This document shows positions 1 through 7,333 of a stretch of DNA of 64,000 nucleotides, piece by piece. The notes beneath the pieces were generated by a model. That model was given only the letters and a program-made list of their open reading frames with translations, was not told where the DNA came from and did no database searches. The stretch's first letter is position 1. Every line of letters starts with the position of its first letter. The DNA is taken from NCBI GenBank assembly GCA_944322145.1, contig CALUNW010000009.1, forward strand, positions 1 through 64,000. The letters run 5' to 3'. The position numbers were made by a program, and so were the translations under genes. Source of the DNA: an uncultured Atopobiaceae bacterium. Its GTDB lineage: Bacteria > Actinomycetota > Coriobacteriia > Coriobacteriales > Atopobiaceae.

Positions 1-28
1 CGCGCTTCCTCTGCCCCTGGCTGTACAT
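1..28 (-). CDS. Start of an IS3-type transposase orfA (partial, runs off left edge)
   Basis: Only nine codons are visible, reading MYSQGQRKR leftward from an ATG at 28-26. An AGGAGGAG ribosome site lies just upstream (on the minus strand). IS3/IS150 OrfA proteins often begin MYS..DRKRAVELY, so this looks like the start of such a helix-turn-helix protein. Too little is visible to be sure; it could be any short gene start. Confidence 0.3.
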
Positions 29-137
29 GCGGTTCTCCTCCTGTCCCGCTTTGGTCCAGGATTCCCACCGCAGTCCCGAATGTGCATCGGGAATTGAGCA
101 GTATGAGCTCGCGGCCTGAGCGGTGGTTTTTGAGCAC

Positions 138-879
138 CTACCCGTCCTGCATGAGCGCGTGCCTCACGCGGTACGACTCGCCGCGGAACTGGACGAGCCT
201 GCCGTGGTGCACGACGCGGTCGATGACGGCGGCGGCCATCTGGTCGTCCCCGAAGACCCCTCCCCAGCGGGAGAACTCGAGGTTGGTCGTGATGACGACG
301 CTCTGCCTCTCGTAGGCGTCGGCGAACACCTGGAACACGAGGCGCGCCGTCGGCGTCGAGCGGCAGGAACCCCAGCTCGTCGATCACGAGCGGGCGGGCC
401 CGCGCGACCTGCGACATCTCGCGGTCGAGCCTGCCCTCCTCGCGGGCGCGCCTCAGGCGCATCACGAGCGACGAGGCGGTGAAGAAGCGCGCCTCGAGCC
501 GCCTGTCGCACGCGAGCTGGCACAGCGCGCTCGCCATGTGCGTCTTGCCCGTGCCCACGTCGCCCATCAGCACGAGGTCCTCGCGGCGCTCGAGGAACGC
601 GAGCGACAGCAGGTCGTCCCGCCCGAGGCCCTCGGGCCACGAGACCGCCGACCAGTCGTAGCCGTCGAAGGTCTTCGGCGCCGGAAGGCCGCAGCGCCGA
701 AGCAGCGACGCGCGCTTCGAGGCGTCGCGGCTGGCGGCCTCGGCCTCGAGGTACGAGGCGAGGTACTCGACCTGCTTCGGACTGCCCGCCGCCGCCCATT
801 CGCCGAGCACGGAGGTCGTGAGCGAGCACCTCCTGCCCGCCTCCATGATCCTGCGCGCGAGCTCGCCGCTAGCAGGCAT
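138..879 (-). pseudogene. istB: IstB-like ATP-binding transposition helper, frameshifted
   Basis: IstB is the AAA+ ATPase that assists IstA during IS21 transposition. Translation from the ATG at 879-877 gives about 180 codons in one frame, with Walker A GDVGTGKT and Walker B-like LVIDELGF. The frame is then lost near 339-350, where GGCGCGCCTC appears in place of an expected GGCGCGCGCCTC. This is an apparent 2-base loss in a GC run. The remaining 66 residues (FQVFADAYERQS to MQDG, 338-138) continue in another frame and include the typical TTNLEFSRW segment. The start overlaps the end of istA by 11 bases. Either the copy is dead or the base count in the GC run is wrong. Confidence 0.85.
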
Positions 880-2338
880 GGGCCTCGCCCCCTCTCAGGA
901 AGCCGTCGTACACGGACAGGTCGGCGCCGCCCTCCGCGGCCGGGCCGCCGGCCGCCATCCTGCGGGCCAGCACGTCGACGGTCGCGTCGTCTGGGATCCG
1001 GCCGCCCTCGATCACCATCTGCGCCGCGGAGCAGGCGGCGTCGAAGCCGGACGGGCCGGCCGCTCGCTCGATCGACCTGAGCACGCGGCGGCGGCCGGCC
1101 GCATCGAGGGAGTCTATTGCCCGGACGAGGGCCTCGGGCATGTCGCGCCTGATCACGGACTCGCCGAAGGCGCGGGGCCGCGCCACGAGCGCCGGCACGA
1201 GGGAGAGCGGGTTGCGCACGACGGGCCCGTCGCCGAACGCGCGCTCGAGCACCGCGACCCGCCGCCCGCGGTCCGCCAGGATCTCCACCGTGTCCGCCCG
1301 GACGCCGCAGAGGAGCTCCCGGGAGTGCCGGGCGGGACCGGCGAGGTAGCCCCGGCCGTCGATGGTCACCACGCCGCGCTTGTCGGCGCGGCACCTCGCC
1401 CAGCGCACGGCGTCGAAGGGCGACGACGGCAGCGCGAGCATGGCGGCCAGGTCCTCGGCGAGCACCTCCGGGGTCGGGCGGCCGTCCCGCGCCCGCGAGG
1501 CGGCGCTCAGGCGGTCGCACCCGTCCCTGAGCAGGTCGTTCAGCTCGGCGAGCGAGCCGACCGCGGGCACGGGGACGAGCAGGTTGCGGCGGATGAACCC
1601 GACCGCGCTCTCCACCGACCCCTTCTCGTTGCCCGAGTACGGGTTGCAGTAGCGGCTGCCCATTCGGTAGTGGGCGCGGAACAGCGAGAAGAGGTGGGAT
1701 TCGGTCACCTCGCCGCGCAGGCGCCTCCCGGCCTCGGTGGCGTTGTCGAGCACGAGCTCGCGGGGCGCCCGCCCGATCCACCCGAAGACGCCAGCCAGCC
1801 CCGCGCACATGCACTCGGCGCGCTGGGACATGCCGGCGACGGCGTAGCGCGCGTTCGAGTGGGGCAGGCAGACGACGAGGAGCTTCAGGCGCAGCCTCTC
1901 CCCGGAGACCACCGCCTCGAAGTTGCCGTAGTCCGCCTGGGCGGTGCCGGGCGCCCACTCGAGCTCGAGGTAGCCGTCCCCCGCGCCCGCCGCCCGCGCG
2001 AGCCGCCACTCGCGCACGTGGCGCTGCACGGCGGAGTAGGAGCCCTCGTAGCGCCTCTCCTCGACGAGCCGGTCGTAGATTCTCTTGGCGGTGTGGCGCT
2101 GCTTGCGCGGGGCGCCCAGGTCGGCTTCGAGCACCCCGTCGATCCAGGCGGCGTGCGGGTCGATCGCCGGGTGCGGCCTGTCTGCGGGCGCGGGGGGCTC
2201 CGGCGACAGGTCCTCCATGTCGGCGTACTTGGCGACGGTGTTGCGGCTGAGCCGGAGCCTGCGGGCTATCTCGGCCCGCGGCACCCCCTCCGCATCCATC
2301 GAGCGTATATCATTTCTCACATCCAGGGGCACGGTCAT
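869..2338 (-). CDS. istA: IS21 family transposase IstA
   Basis: IstA is the DDE transposase of IS21 elements. The roughly 489-residue protein has an N-terminal helix-turn-helix (EIARRLRLSRNTVAKY, first 40 residues), then a DDE integrase core with QADYGNFEA, LVLDNATEA and NEKGSVESAVGF carrying the acidic residues, and a C-terminal region rich in Arg/Ala. Length and order match the family. The frame stays open upstream to 2374, but ATGs at 2347 and 2338 are more likely starts; a GGAGGAG sits next to them. It ends inside the istB start, so the two are translationally coupled. The copy looks intact, but its partner IstB is frameshifted, so mobility is doubtful. Confidence 0.9.
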   Translation of the reverse strand: MTVPLDVRNDIRSMDAEGVPRAEIARRLRLSRNTVAKYADMEDLSPEPPAPADRPHPAIDPHAAWIDGVLEADLGAPRKQRHTAKRIYDRLVEERRYEGSYSAVQRHVREWRLARAAGAGDGYLELEWAPGTAQADYGNFEAVVSGERLRLKLLVVCLPHSNARYAVAGMSQRAECMCAGLAGVFGWIGRAPRELVLDNATEAGRRLRGEVTESHLFSLFRAHYRMGSRYCNPYSGNEKGSVESAVGFIRRNLLVPVPAVGSLAELNDLLRDGCDRLSAASRARDGRPTPEVLAEDLAAMLALPSSPFDAVRWARCRADKRGVVTIDGRGYLAGPARHSRELLCGVRADTVEILADRGRRVAVLERAFGDGPVVRNPLSLVPALVARPRAFGESVIRRDMPEALVRAIDSLDAAGRRRVLRSIERAAGPSGFDAACSAAQMVIEGGRIPDDATVDVLARRMAAGGPAAEGGADLSVYDGFLRGGEAHAC

Positions 2339-2502
2339 CTCCTCCATCCTTCCCGGGCGGTCTCGCCAAAGCACGCGCCCGGGACAACCGTACGGCGGGG
2401 GCCGCGCCCCTGGTCCAAGGGGGCGCGGCCCTCATGCTCAAACTGCTCATTTTTCGGTGCACGCGTTGCTCAGAAACCGGTGCTCATTCGGACCATTTCT
2501 TA

Positions 2503-2888
2503 TTGCACATCAACAGGCGCTCGGGGCGCTCAGGCGCTCGGGGACGGCGCTGTGGCGCGGGTACCTGCTCAAGGAGGGGCTGAGGGCGGTCTTCCGCGGC
2601 GACCCGGCGGACGCCCGCGCCTCGCTCGACCGGTGGCTCTCGTGGGCGCGCCGCTGCAGGATCCCGCAGTTCGTGGAGCTCTCGAGGAAGGTGAGGCGCA
2701 AGCGGGAGGGCGTCCTGAGGTCGATCGAGCTCGGGGTCTCGAACGCCCGCGTCGAGGCGGTGAACAACAAGATCAAGGTGGCGGTCAGGCAGGGCTACGG
2801 GTTCAGGAACATCGACAACCTGATAGCGCTCGTGATGCTCAGGTGCTCGGACCTCAGGCCCGCGCTACCCGGCAGGGCGGCGGCGTGA
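2503..2888 (+). pseudogene. ISL3 family transposase, C-terminal remnant
   Basis: An open stretch of about 125 codons reads LLKEGLRAVFRGDP, then RIPQFVELSRKVRRK, then SNARVEAVNNKIKVAVRQGY and GFRNIDNLIALVMLRCS before the stop. This is the C-terminal third of ISL3-type (DDE_Tnp_ISL3) transposases; the SNARVEAVNNKIK block carries the last catalytic acidic residue. The first two thirds are missing: the frame begins next to the IS21 right end with no start codon or ribosome site. It is a dead fragment, probably left by deletion or IS21 insertion. Confidence 0.8.
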
Positions 2889-3269
2889 CCCCTACCCACA
2901 CGAACTCACGAAGCCTCTTTTTTCTCGTGTCTTTTCGTTCATGTCGTTGTTGTGATTTCGTGTGGTATTCGCAAGCCAATTGCCAGGTCTACCTGCGGAA
3001 ATAATGGGTCTTGCCATGTTGCTTTCGGCATAGACGTCTCTAGTATGCGAGGCACGCGCTCGCCAGCGCGGCGCCGTCCAATCCCGAGAAGTTCGACCCG
3101 ACGAGAGCCGTGACGATGGGCCCCGCTCCGATGCCGGAGGTCATCACCGCTGCAAGGGTTACCACCGCAGTCCCGCACTATGAATTGCGGCACTGTGCGG
3201 TAGATGAGGTGCTGCAATTAGTTGCCCTCCTCGTCGACCGCCTCTATCGCGCGAGACGTTGCGTCAGCG
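2889..3269. other. Decayed intergenic stretch with remnant sequence
   Basis: No convincing gene. On the minus strand around 3050-3160 one frame reads TSGIGAGPIVTALVGSN, a glycine/alanine-rich stretch ending in a stop, which may be a relic of a small hydrophobic protein. The block CCACCGCAGTCCCG at 3162-3175 also occurs at 66-79, beside the IS3-like start, suggesting a second copy of an insertion-sequence end. Everything else looks degraded. Confidence 0.4.
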
Positions 3270-3304
3270 GTTTCGAAACTTTAATATTATGGTTGTTTCG
3301 AAAC
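3270..3304. promoter_or_regulatory. Two GTTTCGAAAC palindromes around an AT-rich -10-like box
   Basis: The perfect 10-bp palindrome GTTTCGAAAC occurs at 3270-3279 and again at 3295-3304, exactly 25 bp apart. Between them is TTTAATATTATGG, which contains a plausible -10 element. The ATPase gene starts 20 bp downstream. The layout suggests an operator pair that would block RNA polymerase; which protein binds is unknown. Confidence 0.55.
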
Positions 3305-3323
3305 CGGTGAGATTGGAGCTCGT

Positions 3324-4529
3324 ATGCCTTGGGTCGAGCGCGAATCGTACCTGGAGCGCCTCCGCTCCGTTGAGGGGACAGGCGACATCAAGGTCATAAC
3401 CGGCGTTCGCCGCTCGGGCAAGTCCGAGCTCATGAAGGCGTTCTCCGCCGAGCTCGCGAGGCGGGACCCATCGTCGAACAACCTCTACATCGACCTGCTC
3501 GACCTCGACAACGAAGAGCTCCTCGAGTATCACGCTCTGCACGACAGGATTGCCAAATCCCACAAGGATGGTGTGCGAAACCGCCTCTTCATCGATGAGG
3601 TGCAACGGTGCGAGGGCTTCGAGAGGGCGATCAACAGCATTCATGCCCGGGGAGGGTGGGACATCTACCTCACCGGCTCGAACGCGTTCCTCCTGAGCTC
3701 CGACCTCGCAACGCTCTTCACCGGCAGGCACCGCGAGATTCATGTTCTGCCGTTCAGTTTCGGTGAGTTCCGCGCATACTTCGGCGAGCGGGATTCCCTC
3801 GACGACGACCTGGACCGCTACATCGAGCGCGGCGGCCTCGCCGGGTCCTACGGGTACCGCGACATGGCGGAGTCGTACGGCTACATCAGGGACGTCTACA
3901 GGACCATCCTTACGCGAGACCTCGTACAGAAGTTCCGTCTGCCCGACACGCTGGTGCTCGAGCGGCTCGCCGAGTACATGATGGACAACACCGGAAACCT
4001 TAACTCGCCGAACAGCATCGCCAACACCCTCGATGCAAACAAAGTGTCGACCAACCACGTCACGGTTGGGCGCTACATCTCGCACCTGAGGGACGCCTTC
4101 GTCTTCTACGAGGCCAAGCGCTACGACATCAAGGGCAAGAGGTACCTGAGTACGCAGGCGAAGCGCTACGTGTGCGACACGGGTATGCGCTACGCGGTGC
4201 TCGGCACGCGCAACATGGATTGGGGCCGCATGTACGAGAACTCGGTGTTCTTGGAGCTCATTCGCCGCGGATACGAGACCTACGTGGGAAAGCTCTACCA
4301 GAAGGAGGTCGACTTCGTCGTCAAGCGGGGGTCGGAGCAGGTCTACATTCAGGTGAGCGATAACGTAGACGCACCCGAGACGCTCGAGCGCGAGCTCGCT
4401 CCTCTGCGTGCGATACGCGATGCCTACCCCAAGGTTCTTATCGCGAGGACACGACACGACGACTACACGATTGACGGCATCAGGGTGCTCGATCTGGCCC
4501 GTTGGCTCATCGGGGAACAGGGATTCTAA
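3324..4529 (+). CDS. AAA ATPase with DUF4143 C-terminal domain
   Basis: The 401-residue protein belongs to the AAA_14/DUF4143 family of P-loop ATPases, which are common in gut bacteria and mostly of unknown role. It has Walker A GVRRSGKS at residues 27-34, Walker B RLFIDEVQ near residue 92, the sensor segment LTGSNAFLLSS, and a C-terminal DUF4143 nuclease-like fold with YVCDTGMRYAVLG and the KEVDFVVKRG motif. Full length for the family. It stands alone between an IS patch and a terminator, and is preceded by a pair of identical palindromes that may make it self-regulated. The D-Xn-EVDF(V/I)-K pattern resembles restriction-endonuclease-like folds, but activity cannot be judged from sequence. 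Confidence 0.9.
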   Translation: MPWVERESYLERLRSVEGTGDIKVITGVRRSGKSELMKAFSAELARRDPSSNNLYIDLLDLDNEELLEYHALHDRIAKSHKDGVRNRLFIDEVQRCEGFERAINSIHARGGWDIYLTGSNAFLLSSDLATLFTGRHREIHVLPFSFGEFRAYFGERDSLDDDLDRYIERGGLAGSYGYRDMAESYGYIRDVYRTILTRDLVQKFRLPDTLVLERLAEYMMDNTGNLNSPNSIANTLDANKVSTNHVTVGRYISHLRDAFVFYEAKRYDIKGKRYLSTQAKRYVCDTGMRYAVLGTRNMDWGRMYENSVFLELIRRGYETYVGKLYQKEVDFVVKRGSEQVYIQVSDNVDAPETLERELAPLRAIRDAYPKVLIARTRHDDYTIDGIRVLDLARWLIGEQGF

Positions 4530-4756
4530 TATCGGGGGGGGGGGCGCGCTTCTGCGCCATGATTCGCAAGGAGGGAGGGGTGATGGGGACGGTGACCGCG
4601 TGAATCCATCTTGAGTGCATGTGGAATAGGGTAAGTATGTTGGTAAACGGCGAAGCAGAAGATGAAGCAGCCCTCTCACCCGCGCCGACAATTACTGAGT
4701 GGGAGTAGAAATTTAATCACACAGATAATATAATAAGCTAAAAATTAGATTGCGCT

Positions 4757-4793
4757 AAGGCGGGGCCGTTTCAGCATGCGACCCCGCCTTTCC
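4757..4793. terminator. Hairpin with AAGGCGGGG/CCCCGCCTT arms
   Basis: AAGGCGGGG (4757-4765) pairs with CCCCGCCTT (4782-4790), leaving a 16-base loop. A short T run (TTTCC) follows on the plus strand. It lies 230 bp past the ATPase gene and before the minus-strand peptide gene, so it could stop transcription from either side. Confidence 0.6.
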
Positions 4794-4806
4794 CATGCCA
4801 TGGTCT

Positions 4807-4909
4807 CCCCAACCCCCACACGTGGTGGTTCTTCTCGCGAGAAAAATGGGAAAACGCCTGGTCAGCCTGATTCGAAGTGGAGAAACTCACACCACGTGTG
4901 AGTTTGGGG
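4807..4909. repeat. Palindromic element with CACGTG arms and the CGAGAAGAAC core
   Basis: The left arm at 4807-4827 ends CACACGTGGTG and the right arm at 4890-4909 begins CACCACGTGTG; together they form an imperfect 20-bp inverted repeat. Inside, at 4828-4837, is GTTCTTCTCG (the reverse complement of CGAGAAGAAC) running straight into GCGAGAA. It is downstream of the minus-strand peptide gene and may end its transcript. Confidence 0.6.
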
Positions 4910-5005
4910 CGAGGGGCCCGGAGCAGGCGGCACAAATGAGGCGGCGAGGCGAAGGATTGACCCCTCCGCCTCGCCGCCGGCCTTAGAGCAGATTGATGCG
5001 CGCTC

Positions 5006-5233
5006 TTAGATCGCGAAGAGGCCGACCCTGCGGCTGCGGCACTTTGGGCAGCCCACGACGGGGCACTGCCCGAGGGCGATGAGCGGGTACCAAACATAGC
5101 CGCATTCGCCGCACGTGGCGCGGTAGCGCTGCGAGGGCTTGATCATGACGCCGCCCGACGCCTCGGTCAGCTCGTCGTCGGAAAGCTCCATCTCCTCGAG
5201 GGGCTCGTTGTCCAGGATCTTCTCGTCAGACAT
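5006..5233 (-). CDS. Small double-glycine-leader peptide with zinc-ribbon C terminus
   Basis: A 75-residue protein. Residues 1-28 look like a bacteriocin/Nif11-type leader: very acidic, with LSDDELTEASGG ending in a Gly-Gly at 27-28. The rest is basic and carries five cysteines (C41, C44, C57, C62, C65) as CGECGY, then QCPVVGCPKC, like a zinc ribbon. The start at 5233 has AGAAAGGACC upstream (minus strand). No C39 peptidase, modification enzyme or transporter is next to it; the neighbour is a divergent dehydrogenase. It could be a peptide precursor processed elsewhere, or an intracellular zinc-ribbon protein with a chance GG. The exact family is not recognised. Confidence 0.75.
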   Translation of the reverse strand: MSDEKILDNEPLEEMELSDDELTEASGGVMIKPSQRYRATCGECGYVWYPLIALGQCPVVGCPKCRSRRVGLFAI

Positions 5234-5407
5234 GGTCGGTCCTTTCTGTCGGGCTTGGGCCATGGGACTGCTACGCCTTCGATGATGCCGGGCCAAGGGC
5301 GGAGGCCGAGAAATGCCGCCCACTGTCGCGCAATCTGGTACCAACGTGAAGCGCCACGGCCCGCCCCGTGCTACGATGCCGCCAACATCACGACCCAGGG
5401 AGACCCC

Positions 5408-6466
5408 ATGAAGGCGCTCGTTCACGACGGACACGGCGGCATCGCCCTTCTCGACCGGCCGCGCCCGCGACTGCTGGAGCCCACGGACGCCATCGTTCGG
5501 GTGACGCGCTCGACCATCTGCACGAGCGACCTGCACATCATGCGCGGCGCCGTGCCGCGCGCCCGGCCGGATACGGTGCTCGGCCACGAGTTCGTGGGTG
5601 TGGTCGAGGAGGCGGGCGCAGGCGTGAGGTCCTTCTCGCCCGGCGATCGCGTGGCTGTGAACTGCGAGACCTTCTGCGGCGAGTGCTTCTTCTGCCGGCG
5701 CGGCTGGGTCAACAACTGCGAGCACGGCGGGTGGCTGCTGGGCTGCACCATCGACGGCTGCCAGGCGGAGTACGTGCGCGCGCCCTTTGCGGACAACGCC
5801 TTCACGCGCATCCCGGACGGCGTGTCCGACGAGGACGCGCTCTTTCTGGGCGACATCCTGGCCACGGGCTGGTGGGGCGCGCGTCTGGCGCAGATCGAGC
5901 CCGGCTCCACCGTTGCGGTGATCGGCGCCGGTCCGGTGGGGCTCACCACCATGATGTGCGCGCGGCTGGCGGGGCCGAGCCAGGTCATCGCGCTGGATGT
6001 TGACGAGACGCGCCTGCGGCGGGCGGCCGGGCACGGCCTCGCGGACGTCGTGATAAACCCTGCCGAGAAGAACCTCGAGGACGTGGAGTCCCTCGTGCGC
6101 GCGGCGACCTCTGGCCGCGGCGCGGACGCCGTGATCGAGGCCGCGGGCGGCGACGATACCTTCGAGATGGCCTGGCGTATCGCGCGGCCCAACGCCGTCG
6201 TGGTGCTCTCGGCCATGTACGAGCGCGATCAGGTGTTGCCACTGCCCGGCATGTACGGCAAGAACCTCACGTTCAAGACCGGCGGGGTGGACGCATGCGG
6301 GCTCGGCGAGGTGATGGGCCTCATCGCGGCCGGCAAGCTCGACACGGGCCTGCTCATCTCGCGGCGCTACCCGCTGAACGACATCCTGGACGCCTACCGC
6401 GCGTTCGAGGCGCGCGAGGACGGCTGCCTCAAGGTCGTCATCACGCCGTGGGAGCGGCGGGCGTAG
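5408..6466 (+). CDS. Zinc-dependent alcohol dehydrogenase (MDR family)
   Basis: The 352-residue medium-chain dehydrogenase oxidises alcohols or polyols with NAD(P). Visible features are catalytic zinc ligands C38 (STICTSDLH) and H60-E61 (GHEFVG), structural zinc cysteines C90, C93, C96 and C104, and a Rossmann motif GAGPVG near residue 180. An in-frame region extends upstream to 5255, but the ATG at 5408 has AGGGAG in front and begins the conserved N terminus MKALV. It is divergent from the small zinc-ribbon peptide gene. The substrate cannot be told; the family includes threonine, sorbitol and butanediol dehydrogenases. A CGAGAAGAAC site lies inside the gene at 6064. Confidence 0.92.
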   Translation: MKALVHDGHGGIALLDRPRPRLLEPTDAIVRVTRSTICTSDLHIMRGAVPRARPDTVLGHEFVGVVEEAGAGVRSFSPGDRVAVNCETFCGECFFCRRGWVNNCEHGGWLLGCTIDGCQAEYVRAPFADNAFTRIPDGVSDEDALFLGDILATGWWGARLAQIEPGSTVAVIGAGPVGLTTMMCARLAGPSQVIALDVDETRLRRAAGHGLADVVINPAEKNLEDVESLVRAATSGRGADAVIEAAGGDDTFEMAWRIARPNAVVVLSAMYERDQVLPLPGMYGKNLTFKTGGVDACGLGEVMGLIAAGKLDTGLLISRRYPLNDILDAYRAFEAREDGCLKVVITPWERRA

Positions 6467-6481
6467 GCTGCCGCCGGTTTC

Positions 6482-6568
6482 TGTCCTCCCCAGGGGACAA
6501 GAACGTGCCAGCGCGGCCGAGAAGAACCGTTTTGCCGGCAGTTGTTGTCCTCCCGCGAGGACGACAAC
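6482..6568. repeat. Two GTCCTC palindromes flanking the CGAGAAGAAC core
   Basis: TGTCCTCCCCAGGGGACA (6482-6499) and GTCCTCCCGCGAGGAC (6547-6562, extended by GTTGT and ACAAC) are two hairpins. Between them, at 6518-6527, lies CGAGAAGAAC. The element sits just after the dehydrogenase gene and before the Fic gene, and probably acts partly as a terminator. Confidence 0.55.
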
Positions 6569-6649
6569 CCGCCCGTCCTATGTCCGGCGTGAGTCGCCTC
6601 TGGACGATACAATGGAGGAGGCCCTGCACTCGCTCCTGGAGATGTGCTG

Positions 6650-7260
6650 ATGACCCTTGAGAACAAACTTGGAATCAAAAGCGACGTCGAGCTTGCTCGC
6701 GAGGAGGAGCGCCTGACCAAGCTCCGTGCCCTCGAGCTCTACGACACGGGTTTCTCGGCACCTTTGAGGTCGGGACCTTTGCCGGGCTCGCCAAGATTCA
6801 CGGCTACCTGTTCCAGGACGTCTACGAGTTTGCCGGCGCGCCTCGCACGGTGAATATCTCAAGGGGGAACTTTAGATTCGCGTCCGTAATGTACCTGGCC
6901 TCGGCCCTCAGGGCTATCGACAAGATGCCTCAGTCCACGTTTGACCAGATCGTCGAGAAGTACGTGGAGATGAACGTTGCCCATCCCTTCCGCGAGGGGA
7001 ACGGCCGAAGCGCCCGCATCTGGCTCGACTGCATCCTCAAGAAGGAGCTCGGCCTCGTTGTCGACTGGAGCCTGGTAGACGGGGAGAACTATCTCCTTGC
7101 TATGGAGCGCAGCCCTGTTCGAGATAGGGAAATTAAGCTGCTGCTCAAGGAGGCGTTGACAGACGCTGTTGCTGATCGCCAGGTATTCATGAAGGGTATC
7201 GATGCCAGCTACCGCTACGAGGGTTATGCAACGTACTCCATGGACGAGCTCGACGGCTAG
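6650..7260 (+). pseudogene. Fic/DOC-type protein AMPylase, frameshifted
   Basis: Fic enzymes transfer AMP or other groups to target proteins and often act as toxins. The catalytic motif HPFREGNGR is intact (near 6980-7010), followed by the usual ARIWLD and C-terminal helices. The first 35 codons (from ATG 6650) are in one frame; the family-typical continuation G-T-F-E-V-G-T-F-A-G-L is in the next frame, so one base is missing near 6754 (TTTCTCGG where TTTCCTCGG is expected). Without the shift the protein would be about 203 residues. A 12-codon ORF ends in TGATG at the start codon and may be the tail of a lost antitoxin. The shift may be a real mutation or a base-call error. Confidence 0.82.
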
Positions 7261-7333
7261 GCGTGCGCGGCGGCCCTCCCCACATCGGGTATGCTAGGGA
7301 ACCTTGCACGCAATCGTTTGGAGCCACAGACAC

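Larger units (their letters stand above)
90..2495 (-). mobile_element. IS21-like insertion sequence (istA + broken istB), ends approximate
   Basis: The element contains an istA-istB pair in the usual overlapping order. Near the left end TGAGCAGTATGAGC (95-108) is matched near the right end by GCTCAAACTGCTCA (2436-2449), an imperfect inverted repeat. Further TGAGC/GCTCA copies lie at both ends (about 131, 2468 and 2480), as expected for the multiple transposase sites of the IS21 family. I could not identify a target duplication, so the exact ends are uncertain. Left of it lies an IS3-like start and right of it an ISL3 fragment, so the patch is a mosaic of elements. Confidence 0.7.

Noticed and set aside
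567-2009. Long minus-strand ORF of 480 residues
   Set aside because: Shadow of istA and istB in another frame; composition is Arg/Ala/Gly-rich nonsense.
2939-3217. 92-residue minus-strand ORF
   Set aside because: No ribosome site, low-complexity Arg/Gly content, and it lies in degraded DNA containing an insertion-sequence end repeat.
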